Below, piece after piece: positions 53,971 to 63,374 of a DNA stretch of 64,000 bases. The stretch comes from Dulcicalothrix desertica PCC 7102. GTDB lineage: Bacteria; Cyanobacteriota; Cyanobacteriia; Cyanobacteriales; Nostocaceae. The stretch's first letter is position 1. The number at the start of each line of letters is the position of its first letter. The position numbers were made by a program, and so were the translations under genes. The stretch covers positions 28,417 to 92,416 of the forward strand of contig NZ_RSCL01000032.1 of the NCBI RefSeq assembly GCF_003991905.1. The letters are read 5' to 3'. A model generated the notes under the pieces. It saw only the letters and a program-made list of their open reading frames with translations, was not told the DNA's origin and ran no database searches.

Positions 53971-56664
53971 ATGAAAATTAGAAAAAAACTCATACATAAT
54001 TCTATTGGTTCGAGGCTATTTTTTTACGTATTAAGTGGTGCTTTAGTCGGATTAAGTGCCATGTCATACTTCTTTTATAAAGCGCTGGAAAATCAGGCTA
54101 AGAATGAGATTAGAGGTAATCTCAGTAAGCAAGTGAAGTTGATTGAAGGAGAGCTTTCTAGAGTAGAACAATCTATGGGTGACGTATCTGCTTCAGTCAA
54201 AACTATGCAGCGTCAGGGAATCATAAAACCAGAAGCTTATAAGCAATTAGCTTTTGATCTCTTTCAGGAACGTTCACCACTGACTATGGGTCTTGGTTTT
54301 GGTCAGGCTGATTTTCAATTAGCAAAAGATCGTCAATGGTATTGGCCATACTTTTATGTTGACCAAAAAACATCAGATCAAATAGGTGAGCTTTTACCAG
54401 CACCGCATCAAGACATACGCTACGTGGATGTTCAACAGGATAATTACTCTACAAAAGATTATTACACATCCGTAGTAGCATCCAGAAAAGGTATTTGGTT
54501 AGAGCCATATCAATGGTACGGACTGACTTTAACAACCTACACCGGTCCTATATTCGATGATCGTAATCAAGTTATTGGTGTTACGGGGGTAGATATTAGT
54601 GTAACGGCTCTAGGTAAACAACTCAAAGAATCTGTAACTAGAGGAGAAGGTTGGTTTGTAATTGTAAGTGAAAAAGGCAATTTGCTAGCATATCCACCCG
54701 ATGGGGAGAAAGCTAGGTCACTAGCAACCTATAAAGACATTCCAGAGCTAAAGAATGTATGGCAGGAGATTGAAAACGATGATGATGGTTTTATGCAGGC
54801 AAAAGGTAAATACTGGGTATTTCAAAAAGTCAAAGGTACTAACTGGTTGATGCTAGCAGTAGTATCCCAGTCGGTTGTTTTAGTCCCAGTATTATCTATT
54901 GCAGTTGGTGGTGCTTTAGGCGCTGGTATGGTACTAGCATTAGTCGTTACTTTGTTTATCCGCCGACTGAATAATCGCTTGCAACCCATTCTTCAAGAGT
55001 GCCAGAAGCTAGCAGAAGCTGATGCCCAAAGGGCGCTTCGTTTGGGCCAAGATGGTACAGGGGGTGCTAATAGCCACAAAACCCAAAAGTTTGAGTTGCA
55101 GGATGCTGATGAAATAGAAATTTTGGCACAGTCTTTTAATCAAATGGCAGTTCAATTACAGGAGTCATTGGAGGACTTAGAACTGCGAGTTGAGGAACGT
55201 ACTACAGAACTAAAGGAAGCAAAAGAAGCTGCTGATTGTGCAAATAGAGCCAAAAGTGAATTTCTCGCTAATATGAGTCATGAATTACGCACACCTCTCA
55301 ATGGTATTTTAGGCTACACCCAAATTATTCAAGGTTCAAAAAATATTACTGAGAAAGAGCGTAAAGGTATCAATATCATTAATCAATGTGGCTTACATTT
55401 ACTAACTCTCATTAATGATGTTCTAGACCTTTCTAAAATTGAAGCTCAAAAATTGGAACTGTATCCTACAAGTTTCCATTTTCCTTCATTTCTCCAAGGT
55501 GTTGCTGAAATATGTCGAATTAAAGCTGAACAAAAAGGTATTGAATTTATATGTCAATGTGATGAACTACTCCCCATTGGTGTTCAAGCAGATGAAAAGC
55601 GTTTGCGGCAGGTTTTGATAAATTTGCTAAGTAATGCTATCAAGTTTACAGATACTGGCAGTGTATATTTTAAAGTTGAGCTAGTCAAGAATAAAGACTC
55701 AATCTATAAAGTTCGCTTCCAAGTAGAAGATACTGGTGTGGGTATGAACGAAGATGAATTAGAAACAATATTTTTACCCTTTGAACAGGTTGGCAATATC
55801 AAGAAGCAATCAGAAGGAACTGGGTTGGGATTATCTATCAGTCAAAAAATTGTTGCCATGATGGGTAGCAATTTAGAAGTACAAAGCCAAGTAGGCAAAG
55901 GTACTATTTTTTGGTTTGAGTCAGATATATTGGAATCAAAAGAATGGGCACATACATCTAGAATTTCCCAACAGGGAACTATCTCCGCTTACAAAGGACA
56001 AACACTAAAAATCTTGGTAGTAGATGATATTTGTGAAAATCGCTCTGTTCTTGTTAATTTATTAGAACCTATTGGTTTTGAGCTAGCAGAGGCAACAAAT
56101 GGTCAGAACGGTTTAGCAAAAGCCATTGAGTGGAAACCTAATTTAATGATTACTGATATTTCGATGCCATTGATGGATGGATATGAAATGATACAAAACT
56201 TACGAACCTTGCCAGAATTACAAAACCTCAAAATTATAGTTTCATCAGCAAGTGTATTTGAGGAGGATAGACAGAAGAGTTTAGATGCAGGCGCCGATGA
56301 CTTTCTTCCTAAACCTATACAAGCACCTGAACTACTAGAAAAGTTACAGAAATATTTAGAACTAGAATGGATTTATGAAGAAACAAATCTAGATACTACT
56401 ACTACTTCTCAAAATTCAAAAATTCACACATTAGAAAATAATCACTTATCAATTGATGAGAAAGAAATGATTCCTCCACCAACAGAGGAATTAATTTTGT
56501 TAAGAGAATTAGTATTAAAGGGTAGAATAAAAAGCATTTACAAAAAGTTAGAGGAGATAGAGCAAACAGACAAAAAATTTGTTACATTTGTAAAACACGT
56601 TAATCAACTAGCTCAAGGTTTTCAAATGGAAAAAATCAAAATATTCATTGACAAATATCTATAA
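53971..56664 (+). CDS. Hybrid sensor histidine kinase with Cache domain and receiver
   Basis: The 897-aa membrane sensor has an N-terminal transmembrane helix (residues 16-36), an extracytoplasmic double-Cache-like domain (40-300; [42 protein letters not shown]), a second transmembrane helix, and HAMP with coiled coil (to about 410). HisKA follows with [20 protein letters not shown], then HATPase with DTGVGM and [14 protein letters not shown] receiver has [13 protein letters not shown], and the C-terminal tail (about 800-897) is helical. Catalytic residues are intact. It is 116 bp after the NRPS gene in the same direction. GATC sites stop abruptly at residue about 196, so the 5' part matches the NRPS composition and the kinase part matches the host. 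Confidence 0.9.
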   Translation: MKIRKKLIHNSIGSRLFFYVLSGALVGLSAMSYFFYKALENQAKNEIRGNLSKQVKLIEGELSRVEQSMGDVSASVKTMQRQGIIKPEAYKQLAFDLFQERSPLTMGLGFGQADFQLAKDRQWYWPYFYVDQKTSDQIGELLPAPHQDIRYVDVQQDNYSTKDYYTSVVASRKGIWLEPYQWYGLTLTTYTGPIFDDRNQVIGVTGVDISVTALGKQLKESVTRGEGWFVIVSEKGNLLAYPPDGEKARSLATYKDIPELKNVWQEIENDDDGFMQAKGKYWVFQKVKGTNWLMLAVVSQSVVLVPVLSIAVGGALGAGMVLALVVTLFIRRLNNRLQPILQECQKLAEADAQRALRLGQDGTGGANSHKTQKFELQDADEIEILAQSFNQMAVQLQESLEDLELRVEERTTELKEAKEAADCANRAKSEFLANMSHELRTPLNGILGYTQIIQGSKNITEKERKGINIINQCGLHLLTLINDVLDLSKIEAQKLELYPTSFHFPSFLQGVAEICRIKAEQKGIEFICQCDELLPIGVQADEKRLRQVLINLLSNAIKFTDTGSVYFKVELVKNKDSIYKVRFQVEDTGVGMNEDELETIFLPFEQVGNIKKQSEGTGLGLSISQKIVAMMGSNLEVQSQVGKGTIFWFESDILESKEWAHTSRISQQGTISAYKGQTLKILVVDDICENRSVLVNLLEPIGFELAEATNGQNGLAKAIEWKPNLMITDISMPLMDGYEMIQNLRTLPELQNLKIIVSSASVFEEDRQKSLDAGADDFLPKPIQAPELLEKLQKYLELEWIYEETNLDTTTTSQNSKIHTLENNHLSIDEKEMIPPPTEELILLRELVLKGRIKSIYKKLEEIEQTDKKFVTFVKHVNQLAQGFQMEKIKIFIDKYL

Positions 56665-56738
56665 TTAAGCTAATCAATATTTAACCTCTAAGTACTCACC
56701 ATTCAATACACCTTTTAAATAATTTCAGGGAGTTAGCC

Positions 56739-58196
56739 ATGTATACCTCAGAAACAAACGTAATTTTGATTGTCGATGATACCCCTACAAACTTAGAGGT
56801 ACTTTCAGAAACTCTTACTGATGCTGGATTTGAAGTTGCAGTGGCAACTAGTGGAGAAATAGCACTTCAGCAAGTTGAATATGAGCTACCAAATTTAATT
56901 TTGCTAGATGTAATGATGCCAGGAATTGATGGATTTGAAACTTGCCGTCGTCTTAAACAAAATCCACTTACAAAAGATGTGCCAGTCATTTTTATGACTG
57001 CTCTTTCTGATACTGTAGATAAAGTTAAAGGTCTTTCTTTAGGCGCCGTAGATTATATCACAAAGCCGTTTCAACAAGCGGAAGTGCTAGCTCGTATCCA
57101 AATTCATATGAAGCTGCGGAACATGAGTTTAACGTTAGAAGAACAAAATATTTGTCTCAAGAAAGAAATAACAGAACGAACTAACGCAGAAGCATCCTTA
57201 CAACAATTAACTCAAGGATTAGAGCAAAGAGTAGCAGATAGAACTCAAGAACTTTCGCAAGCGCTGCATAACTTACAAACTGCTCAAATTAAACTAGTAC
57301 AAGCAGAAAAATTAGCTACACTCGGTCAGTTAGTAGCAGGTATTGCTCACGAAATCAACAATCCAGTTAACTTTGTACACGCAAATCTTTATCATGTTAA
57401 TCAATATACTAAGGGCTTGCTAGAATTATTAAAGCTCTACCAAAAACATTGTCCTTCTTCAAACCCAGAAATTCTAGCGAAGCAAGAAGAAATAGATTTA
57501 GATTATTTAGCTGAAGACATACCTCAAATTCTCTCATCTATGGAAGTTGGAACCGAGCGAATTTGCGATATCGTCCAGTCTCTCCGTAACTTTTCACGTC
57601 ATGACGAAGCTGACGTTAAAGTTGTAGATATCCATGATGGTATTGAAAGTACAATGATGCTTCTTCGCAACCGCTTGAAGCCAAAATTAAATCATATGGA
57701 AATTCAAGTAGTTAAAAAATATAGTAACCTGCCGCAAGTGGAATGTTATGCAGGAAAAATCAACCAAGTATTTATGAATATTCTCAGCAATGCTATTGAA
57801 GCTTTGGAAGACAAATTAGATAACCACGACACTTGTATCATGTCACCTGCAATTTATATTAGCACAGAGGTTTTGAGGAACAATCGCATTGAAATTCGGA
57901 TTTCTGATAACGGACCAGGAATGCCAGAGCATGTAAAAAAACGCCTATTTGAACCCTTCTTTACAACTAAACCTGTAGGTAAAGGTACAGGGTTAGGTAT
58001 GTCCATTAGCCATCAAATTATAACCGAATTACACGGTGGTACATTACAATGTATTTCAAATCCAGGCAAAGGCGCCGAATTTATCATCGAAATTCCTATT
58101 CAACAGCAAAAACGAACTGATACAAACTGGCGCCAGTCTCAAAATGTTACTAAAAGTATTACATACAAAAGCCCAGTTACAATCGGAGCATGTTGA
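56739..58196 (+). CDS. Receiver-histidine kinase hybrid protein
   Basis: The 485-aa protein has an N-terminal REC domain (LIVDDTPTNLEVLSETLTDA, phospho-acceptor in ILLDVMMPGIDG, KPFQQAEVL). A coiled coil is followed by a kinase with LVAGIAHEINNPVNFVHANL, FMNILSNAIEALE, DNGPGM, and GKGTGLGMSISHQI. It has no membrane segments. It lies 74 bp downstream of the hybrid kinase gene and is probably cotranscribed; the two likely form a phosphorelay. It has normal host composition, with two GGCGCC sites near its 3' end and no GATC. Confidence 0.9.
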   Translation: MYTSETNVILIVDDTPTNLEVLSETLTDAGFEVAVATSGEIALQQVEYELPNLILLDVMMPGIDGFETCRRLKQNPLTKDVPVIFMTALSDTVDKVKGLSLGAVDYITKPFQQAEVLARIQIHMKLRNMSLTLEEQNICLKKEITERTNAEASLQQLTQGLEQRVADRTQELSQALHNLQTAQIKLVQAEKLATLGQLVAGIAHEINNPVNFVHANLYHVNQYTKGLLELLKLYQKHCPSSNPEILAKQEEIDLDYLAEDIPQILSSMEVGTERICDIVQSLRNFSRHDEADVKVVDIHDGIESTMMLLRNRLKPKLNHMEIQVVKKYSNLPQVECYAGKINQVFMNILSNAIEALEDKLDNHDTCIMSPAIYISTEVLRNNRIEIRISDNGPGMPEHVKKRLFEPFFTTKPVGKGTGLGMSISHQIITELHGGTLQCISNPGKGAEFIIEIPIQQQKRTDTNWRQSQNVTKSITYKSPVTIGAC

Positions 58197-58212
58197 TATT
58201 GACTAACTCTCA

Positions 58213-58376
58213 TCAACTAATAAACCTATTTAGCTCTTTAACAAGTATATGTACTGCCGTTGATGGATTATCCTTTGCTGGGTTATGAGATTCATATTGC
58301 TTGAGAAGGTTTTCGGCATTTTTAATAGCAGTACTTTGCTTATTTAATAGTTCATCATAAATTGTCTCGCTGTTTT
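58213..58376 (-). pseudogene. C-terminal fragment of an RloB-like gene
   Basis: The minus-strand frame reads NSETIYDELLNKQSTAIKNA, then ENLLKQYESHNPAKDNPS and TAVHILVKELNRFIS before the stop. The NPSTxVHxLVxELN end is typical of RloB-family proteins, the partners of AAA ATPases in a defence-linked gene pair. The N-terminal three quarters are missing, so it is a remnant. It directly follows, in another frame, the end of an ATPase fragment. Confidence 0.65.
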
Positions 58377-58752
58377 TTATGATATTAGAGAATTTAAATA
58401 TCCAATATATGGAATGGCGCCATATCGACCTTTAATATAATCACTTTCAAATGACGCATCATTACGGACTTTGTATTCAGCTAGTGAGTATAAATCTGTT
58501 GCACCATACCTATTTTTTTCTGTAAACCAAATTTGGTCTCGACGAAACAGTTTGTTACTAAGTAAATTTTTATAGTGAGTCATGAAAATGAGTTGAGCAT
58601 TATTTGGATTTGTTTCATTAGAATTAAATAAACTAACAATAGCAAAACTAATCAATGGATGAAGTCGTGCGTCAAGCTCATCAAAGATGAGAACTTTACC
58701 ATTATTAAGTGTGTATAAACAATAAACAAAGCGGTAATGATAACGTATTCAA
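58377..58752 (-). pseudogene. C-terminal fragment of an AAA-type ATPase
   Basis: The open frame starts after a stop near 58752 and reads RFVYCLYTLNNGKVLIFDEL, then DARLHPLISFAIVSLFNSNE, then QLIFMTHYKNLLS. This is the Walker B/D-loop and H-switch region of AAA_15/OLD-like ATPases (IFDELDARLHP, FMTH); the Walker A half is absent. The remainder is DQIWFTEKNRYGATDLYSLA ... YGAIPYIGYLNSLIS and a stop. It is a decayed gene, left with its RloB-like partner as a relic of a defence operon. Confidence 0.72.
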
Positions 58753-58765
58753 TTCTGAACCATAA

Positions 58766-59632
58766 TTAAGTATACGTATTCGACGATTTCGGTGCCTGGG
58801 TCAAACTATCGATACCACCAAGACGAATTTGCTCATAAACACCTTGAGTAGGCGCCAACCAAACTCTACCTGTACCTCGAAAAGTTTGCAACAGTCCCTC
58901 ACCACTCGCTAAAGAGCCTAAAATACTCTTTGTTGATTTCTCGACAGTAAACTCAATTCTACCGCTTCGCATCAAAGCAAAGTTACCATCAACTCGAAGC
59001 GTTTCGTTTTCTAAATGTACACAATGTACTTCGTCAGCAGGTACTGGTAATTCAAAGATGGATATACCTGTACCACGAATACGAGTTTGGAACAAACCTT
59101 CACCACCCAACAATGCTGAGGAAACATTCTTTTGCATAAAGGCACCAACCTCAAGGGCGCCTTCACCACAGTAAAATAAACCTTTATCAGCGATAAGTTC
59201 TTCGTTGTTGAGATAGTAAACCATGAAATGACTAAACGACGGTTCGAGATATATAACTCCATCACCACGATAGCGAGGAATAAATATAGATTCGTTGGTA
59301 AGCAACTTATTCAGCATTGCTTTTCCGAGTCCAGCGACTCCACCCGCTCTATTCTCAACTTGAATGTTGCCATGTAAATACTGTAAGGCGCCTGCTTCGA
59401 TTTGCGCTTCTCCTCCTTGGAGAGTAATTTTAATTTGTTTAAGCTGCATTCCAGCTTGGTTTGCGTAATATATTGCTTGGGCTGTTACTGGGTCGTTTAT
59501 TCCCGATAATGTTTTGTAACCAAGAATTTCAACCTTAAACCTTTCCCCTGATACGCAGTTGAGTACTTCTAATTTAGAAGCGCTTTTGCCTTTATAAGGT
59601 TCTATGAAACCTTTATCCGCTGGATTTACCAT
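58766..59632 (-). CDS. AIM24-family protein
   Basis: The 288-aa beta-rich protein of the AIM24/TIGR00266 superfamily has repeated glycine-rich strands and the motifs GGEAQIEAGALQYLHGNIQV, VSSALLGGEGLFQTRIRG, LASGEGLLQTFRGTGRVWL and HLENETLRVDGNFALM. The family occurs from bacteria to mitochondria and is linked to membrane organisation; no enzymatic function is known. The protein has no signal peptide or membrane segment. A palindrome and a tRNA gene lie upstream. Confidence 0.85.
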   Translation of the reverse strand: MVNPADKGFIEPYKGKSASKLEVLNCVSGERFKVEILGYKTLSGINDPVTAQAIYYANQAGMQLKQIKITLQGGEAQIEAGALQYLHGNIQVENRAGGVAGLGKAMLNKLLTNESIFIPRYRGDGVIYLEPSFSHFMVYYLNNEELIADKGLFYCGEGALEVGAFMQKNVSSALLGGEGLFQTRIRGTGISIFELPVPADEVHCVHLENETLRVDGNFALMRSGRIEFTVEKSTKSILGSLASGEGLLQTFRGTGRVWLAPTQGVYEQIRLGGIDSLTQAPKSSNTYT

Positions 59633-59680
59633 AGCAGTTTGCCCCAGTTGCTACAAATACATTGTGCCATTTGTTTTGTA

Positions 59681-59706
59681 AAGACGTTACATGTAACGTC
59701 TCTACA
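59681..59706. repeat. AGACGTTACATGTAACGTCTC palindrome
   Basis: Second copy of the palindrome at 39164-39189, between the AIM24 gene start and the tRNA gene. Confidence 0.8.
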
Positions 59707-59733
59707 TTTAATTGATTTTATAGTACATACATA

Positions 59734-59806
59734 TGGAGGTTAGCGGACTCGAACCGCTGACATCCTGCTTGCAAAGCAGGCGCTCTACCAACTGAGCTAA
59801 ACCCCC
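59734..59806 (-). tRNA. trnA-UGC: tRNA-Ala (anticodon UGC)
   Basis: Read on the minus strand, the gene begins GGGGGTTTAGCTCAGTTGGT and has acceptor pairs GGGGGTT/AACCTCC (one G-T wobble). The D-loop is AGTTGGTAG, the anticodon arm CCTGC TTTGCAA GCAGG (anticodon TGC), and the T-arm has GGTTCGAGTCC. The length is 73 nt and the 3' CCA is not encoded. It lies 63 bp from the divergent trhO gene, whose product modifies U34 of such tRNAs. Confidence 0.95.
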
Positions 59807-59869
59807 TTTCATTTTGATAAATTAGATTATATATGATAGTTTCCTTAAAAGAAAGAGGTTATAAGAAAA

Positions 59870-60751
59870 ATGACTCTGGTAGTAGCTGCATTTTATAAAT
59901 TTACTAAACTGCCAGATTTTGCTCAGATGCAAGACCCTTTACTGGCATTTTGTACTGTTCAAGGAATTAAGGGTACTATTTTACTGGCGCCTGAAGGTAT
60001 TAACGGTACTATAGCGGGTGAGCGTAACTCTATTGACGCAGTATTATCTTACCTGCGTTCAGATTCTCGCCTAACTGACTTGGAACATAAAGAATCTTCA
60101 GCTTCAGAACCACCCTTTGAACGCATGAAGGTAAAGTTAAAGAAAGAAATTGTCACGTTAGGTTTACCTGTTAACCCTACTGAACAAGTTGGAACCTACG
60201 TTAGACCATCTGATTGGAACGCTATTATATCTGACCCCGATGTAGTTGTTATAGATACCCGTAACGATTATGAAGTAAAAATCGGTTCATTTAAAGGCGC
60301 CGTTAACCCAGAGACTCACTCGTTTCGAGAGTTTCCCAACTATGTACGTCATCACCTCGACCCCAAAAAACATAAAAAAGTAGCAATGTTCTGCACAGGG
60401 GGTATTCGCTGCGAAAAAGCTTCCTCTTATATGATGTCTCAAGGATTTGAGCAAGTGTACCATCTTCAAGGCGGTATTTTGAAATATTTAGAAGAAGTAC
60501 CACAGCAAGAAAGTCTTTGGTCGGGAGAATGTTTTGTATTCGATGAGCGCATCGCAGTGCAACACGGGTTAGAACAAGGAACCCATGACATGTGTGTAGG
60601 ATGCGGACACCCTATTAACGACGAAGATAAACTTTCCCCTCACTACTCTGAAGGAATTTGTTGCCATCATTGTTTTGACACCCTAACCCCCGAAAAACGC
60701 GCAGGTTTGGAAGAAAAAAGGCGCCAAAGTCTTCGTAATAAAGCACTTTAG
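59870..60751 (+). CDS. trhO: tRNA uridine(34) hydroxylase (rhodanese-like)
   Basis: The 293-aa protein of the YceA/TrhO family makes 5-hydroxyuridine at position 34 of tRNAs. The N-terminal domain has [20 protein letters not shown] rhodanese domain (about 120-225) has the catalytic-loop cysteine in [17 protein letters not shown]. The C-terminal part carries the cysteine pairs of a Zn-type region ([11 protein letters not shown] and GICCHHC). All features match the family. The stop codon is part of a small AAGCACTTTAGTGCTTT palindrome. In E. coli and B. subtilis the substrates include tRNA-Ala(UGC), whose gene is next door here. Confidence 0.93.
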   Translation: MTLVVAAFYKFTKLPDFAQMQDPLLAFCTVQGIKGTILLAPEGINGTIAGERNSIDAVLSYLRSDSRLTDLEHKESSASEPPFERMKVKLKKEIVTLGLPVNPTEQVGTYVRPSDWNAIISDPDVVVIDTRNDYEVKIGSFKGAVNPETHSFREFPNYVRHHLDPKKHKKVAMFCTGGIRCEKASSYMMSQGFEQVYHLQGGILKYLEEVPQQESLWSGECFVFDERIAVQHGLEQGTHDMCVGCGHPINDEDKLSPHYSEGICCHHCFDTLTPEKRAGLEEKRRQSLRNKAL

Positions 60752-60806
60752 TGCTTTCGTTTTAGACAAGCACTGAAGTGCTTACAACGAGTGCTTACAA
60801 CGAGTG
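60741..60806. repeat. AAGCACT/AGTGCTT palindromes between convergent genes
   Basis: AAAGCACTTTAGTGCTTT (60741-60758) and AAGCACTGAAGTGCTT (60769-60784), followed by two CAACGAGTGCTT units. They join the 3' ends of trhO and the convergent methyltransferase gene and overlap both stop codons. Confidence 0.7.
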
Positions 60807-61463
60807 CTTCTTCTGAGCCAACATCAACCCATCACCAACAGGCACTAAACTAATATTAACCCGCGCATCTTGATGTAACTTCGCATTCAACGCGCGGATT
60901 TTCTTCGTTCTATTATCCTGCACCTCTTCCTGGGCCACCCTTCCAAACCACAATACATTATCGATTGCAATTAAACCACCTGGACGCACAAGTTGCAAAC
61001 ACCGCTCATAATAATCATCATAAGCACTTTTATCTGCATCAATAAAAGCAAAATCAAACGTTTCGAGTTCTGTTTGAATTAACTTATCGAGCGTTTCAAC
61101 CGCCGGAGCAATATGCAAATCTATCTTATGTGATACTCCAGCTTTCTCCCAATAACGCCGTGCAATTTGTGTATACTCTTCACTAATATCGCAAGCTACA
61201 ACCTTAGCATCAGGTGGCAAAGCTAACGCTACTACCAAAGCACTATATCCAGTAAAAACACCGACTTCTAAAGTTTTCTTCGCACCAATTAACTGTACAA
61301 GCAAACTCATTAATTGTCCCTGTTCAGGAGCAATTTGCATTATTGCCATTGGGTGCTGTGCTGTCTCCTGTCTTAGCTGCATCAATATTTCTGGTTCTCG
61401 TACCGACACAGAAAGTAAGTAATCACGAAGGTTATTATCAAGTCCAAGCGTTTGTTTTGTCAT
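60795..61463 (-). CDS. Class I SAM-dependent O-methyltransferase
   Basis: The 222-aa soluble protein belongs to the CCoAOMT-like O-methyltransferase family (family 3). SAM-binding motif I is LEVGVFTGYSALVVALALPP, with DISEEYTQIARRYWEKAG. The metal-binding and catalytic site is in FIDADKSAYDDYYERCLQLV and GGLIAIDNVLWFGRV. Such enzymes methylate catechols or caffeoyl-CoA-like phenolics; the substrate is unknown. Upstream lie 254 bp of AT-rich DNA with no gene. Confidence 0.87.
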   Translation of the reverse strand: MTKQTLGLDNNLRDYLLSVSVREPEILMQLRQETAQHPMAIMQIAPEQGQLMSLLVQLIGAKKTLEVGVFTGYSALVVALALPPDAKVVACDISEEYTQIARRYWEKAGVSHKIDLHIAPAVETLDKLIQTELETFDFAFIDADKSAYDDYYERCLQLVRPGGLIAIDNVLWFGRVAQEEVQDNRTKKIRALNAKLHQDARVNISLVPVGDGLMLAQKKHSL

Positions 61464-61717
61464 ATTAATAAGCGTCTCTTCCAGTCAATACCTGCGTATT
61501 AATACATTAATACATTTAATTTTTTATACATTTTGTTTGTGTTAATTCTTCATAATCAAAATATTTATCAGTGAATCTAACTAATTTTCTAATATCAAAA
61601 GCTAAAAAAAACAAAATTAATTTACTTAAAATACAAATCTACTTCATACTTTTGATTCTTTAACAAAATATCATTAAAAATATAAAATCTCTTATTGTAG
61701 AATAATCAGGAAAGACA

Positions 61718-61966
61718 ATGGCTGAACATTTCTTAGCTGCATTAAACTTGCTCAACGCGCCTGTATTAAACAATACCAGCCCCCTAGTGAAAAAAGGAAA
61801 CAATCGTGATTACAGCTATGAAATATGGAATACAGAAGATAGTATTGGTTACTACTTGAAAGTCAGTAGGTCAGGAAAACATCCTTTTAGTCAGGCGCCG
61901 CAAATAGTGGGTAGTTTCAAAACTCCACAAGATGCATTCAATTATTTAGATACTAACTACAGGTAA
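61718..61966 (+). CDS. Small uncharacterised cyanobacterial protein
   Basis: The 82-aa protein (MAEHFLAALNLLNAPVLNNT, then YSYEIWNTEDSIGYYLKVSR and QIVGSFKTPQDAFNYLDTNY) has no recognised domain. It looks like a compact soluble alpha-beta protein. The ATG at 61718 is preceded by AGGAAAG, a good ribosome binding site. Monocistronic; the function is unknown. Confidence 0.7.
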   Translation: MAEHFLAALNLLNAPVLNNTSPLVKKGNNRDYSYEIWNTEDSIGYYLKVSRSGKHPFSQAPQIVGSFKTPQDAFNYLDTNYR

Positions 61967-61991
61967 ATCCTCCCAAAAATAAATAATATCA

Positions 61992-62036
61992 CGTGTAGAG
62001 GCATAACATTTTTAGTCTCTACACGTTACAAAACGT
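61992..62036. repeat. GTGTAGAG...CTCTACAC inverted repeat
   Basis: CGTGTAGAG at one end and CTCTACACG at the other form a 9-bp stem just after the small protein gene; related to the GTAACGTCTCTAC family. Confidence 0.6.
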
Positions 62037-62235
62037 TATGAAACAAAATAATAATAAATAAATAGACTTGCTAGCTCTAATAAACTTGATAATTCGTGGT
62101 TGTAGAGCTATTAGGCTATTGAGCATTGGCAGAATGTCAAGGTTTGCATAATTATTTCAATGATTATTTTAATGATAATTGGTAAAATAAAATACAATTT
62201 CCAGCTCCATTTTCTGCGTTTTTGGGAGAAGTACG

Positions 62236-63174
62236 ATGAGCCGTCCGATTATACTTGGTATTGTTGGTGATAGTGCAGCAGGTAAGACAACTTTAACGAA
62301 AGGAATTGCTCAGGTACTAGGGCCGGAGAATGTGACGGTGATTTGCACTGATGATTATCACAGGTATGACCGCAAGCAGCGTGCAGAAATCGGTATTACA
62401 GCGCTTCACCCAGATTGTAACTATTTAGATATTATGCAACAGCAACTATCACTGTTGCGAATGGGGCAAGCAATTCTAAAGCCTATTTATAGCCACAAAA
62501 CAGGAACCTTTGAGGCGCCGGAGTATATAAAGCCTGGTAAATTTGTAATAGTCGAAGGATTATTAGGATATTCGACTCGTGCAGCGCGAGACTGTTACGA
62601 CGTTAAAGTATATCTAGCTCCTCCCGAAGGACTGCGAGCAAAATGGAAAATTAAACGTGATACCCAAAAGCGGGGTTATACCGAAGAGCAAGTATTAGCA
62701 GAATTAGAAAAGCGAGAACCAGATTCTGAACAGTACATTCGTCCGCAGCGTCAATGGTCAGATATTGTAGTTAGTTTTTGCCCTCCTAACGATGATATCG
62801 ACCAAGCTAACGGACATTTAAATGTACGCTTAGTACTTCGTCCAACAATACCTCATCCCGATTTTACCCAAGTACTAGCCTCTGGAAATGGCAATCTCAG
62901 TTCAGCAATTCGATTAGAACTAGACCGAGATATGGGAAAACCCGTCGATGTATTGGGAGTTGACGGACACGCAACGTTAGAACAAGTAAATAAACTTGAA
63001 CAAATGATTTGTTCAGATATGCCACATTTAAAGAGCGTCTGCGACCGTGAATCAAATCCCGAACTAGGTAAGGTTTCTGGTACTACAGGCGAAACAATTC
63101 AAAGTTATCCCTTAGCTTTAACTCAACTGCTAGTAACCTACCACATGCTAAAAGCAACACAAGTACACCCATAG
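62236..63174 (+). CDS. Phosphoribulokinase-family paralogue
   Basis: The 312-aa P-loop kinase has Walker A GDSAAGKTTLTKG (residues 11-23), then VICTDDYHRYDRKQR and GITALHPDCNYLDIM, followed by HKTGTFEAPEYIKPG and VEGLLGYSTRAARDCYD. It is clearly related to cyanobacterial phosphoribulokinase (EC 2.7.1.19). It differs from the Calvin-cycle enzyme in the P-loop: GDSGCGKST becomes GDSAAGKTT, so the first regulatory cysteine (Cys19 in the usual numbering) is Ala here. Cys37, matching the second regulatory cysteine, is retained. Classical thioredoxin/CP12 regulation therefore looks impaired. It is likely a second, non-Calvin PRK or uridine-kinase-like enzyme. ATG with GGGAG upstream. Confidence 0.84.
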   Translation: MSRPIILGIVGDSAAGKTTLTKGIAQVLGPENVTVICTDDYHRYDRKQRAEIGITALHPDCNYLDIMQQQLSLLRMGQAILKPIYSHKTGTFEAPEYIKPGKFVIVEGLLGYSTRAARDCYDVKVYLAPPEGLRAKWKIKRDTQKRGYTEEQVLAELEKREPDSEQYIRPQRQWSDIVVSFCPPNDDIDQANGHLNVRLVLRPTIPHPDFTQVLASGNGNLSSAIRLELDRDMGKPVDVLGVDGHATLEQVNKLEQMICSDMPHLKSVCDRESNPELGKVSGTTGETIQSYPLALTQLLVTYHMLKATQVHP

Positions 63175-63177
63175 TCT

Positions 63178-63206
63178 TGTGGGATGGGCATCCTTGCCCG
63201 TCCCCT
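63178..63206. repeat. GGGATGGGCATCCTTGCCCGTCCC palindromic repeat
   Basis: An interspersed element similar to the GGAATGGGCATCCCTGCCCG copy at 7741-7761; just past the PRK-like gene. Confidence 0.75.
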
Positions 63207-63374
63207 CATCATAAATATTCAATTAAATTTATATATAGTCATATTTTGATACATAACTTAATGAAGCGTACATTTAAACTAATTGAAGATTCTGTCAAAT
63301 TGAGATTTTTGAAAAAAAAAAGACGATAAATGTACATAGGTACATTTGTGTTTTAATAAGCTTCTACCTAATAT

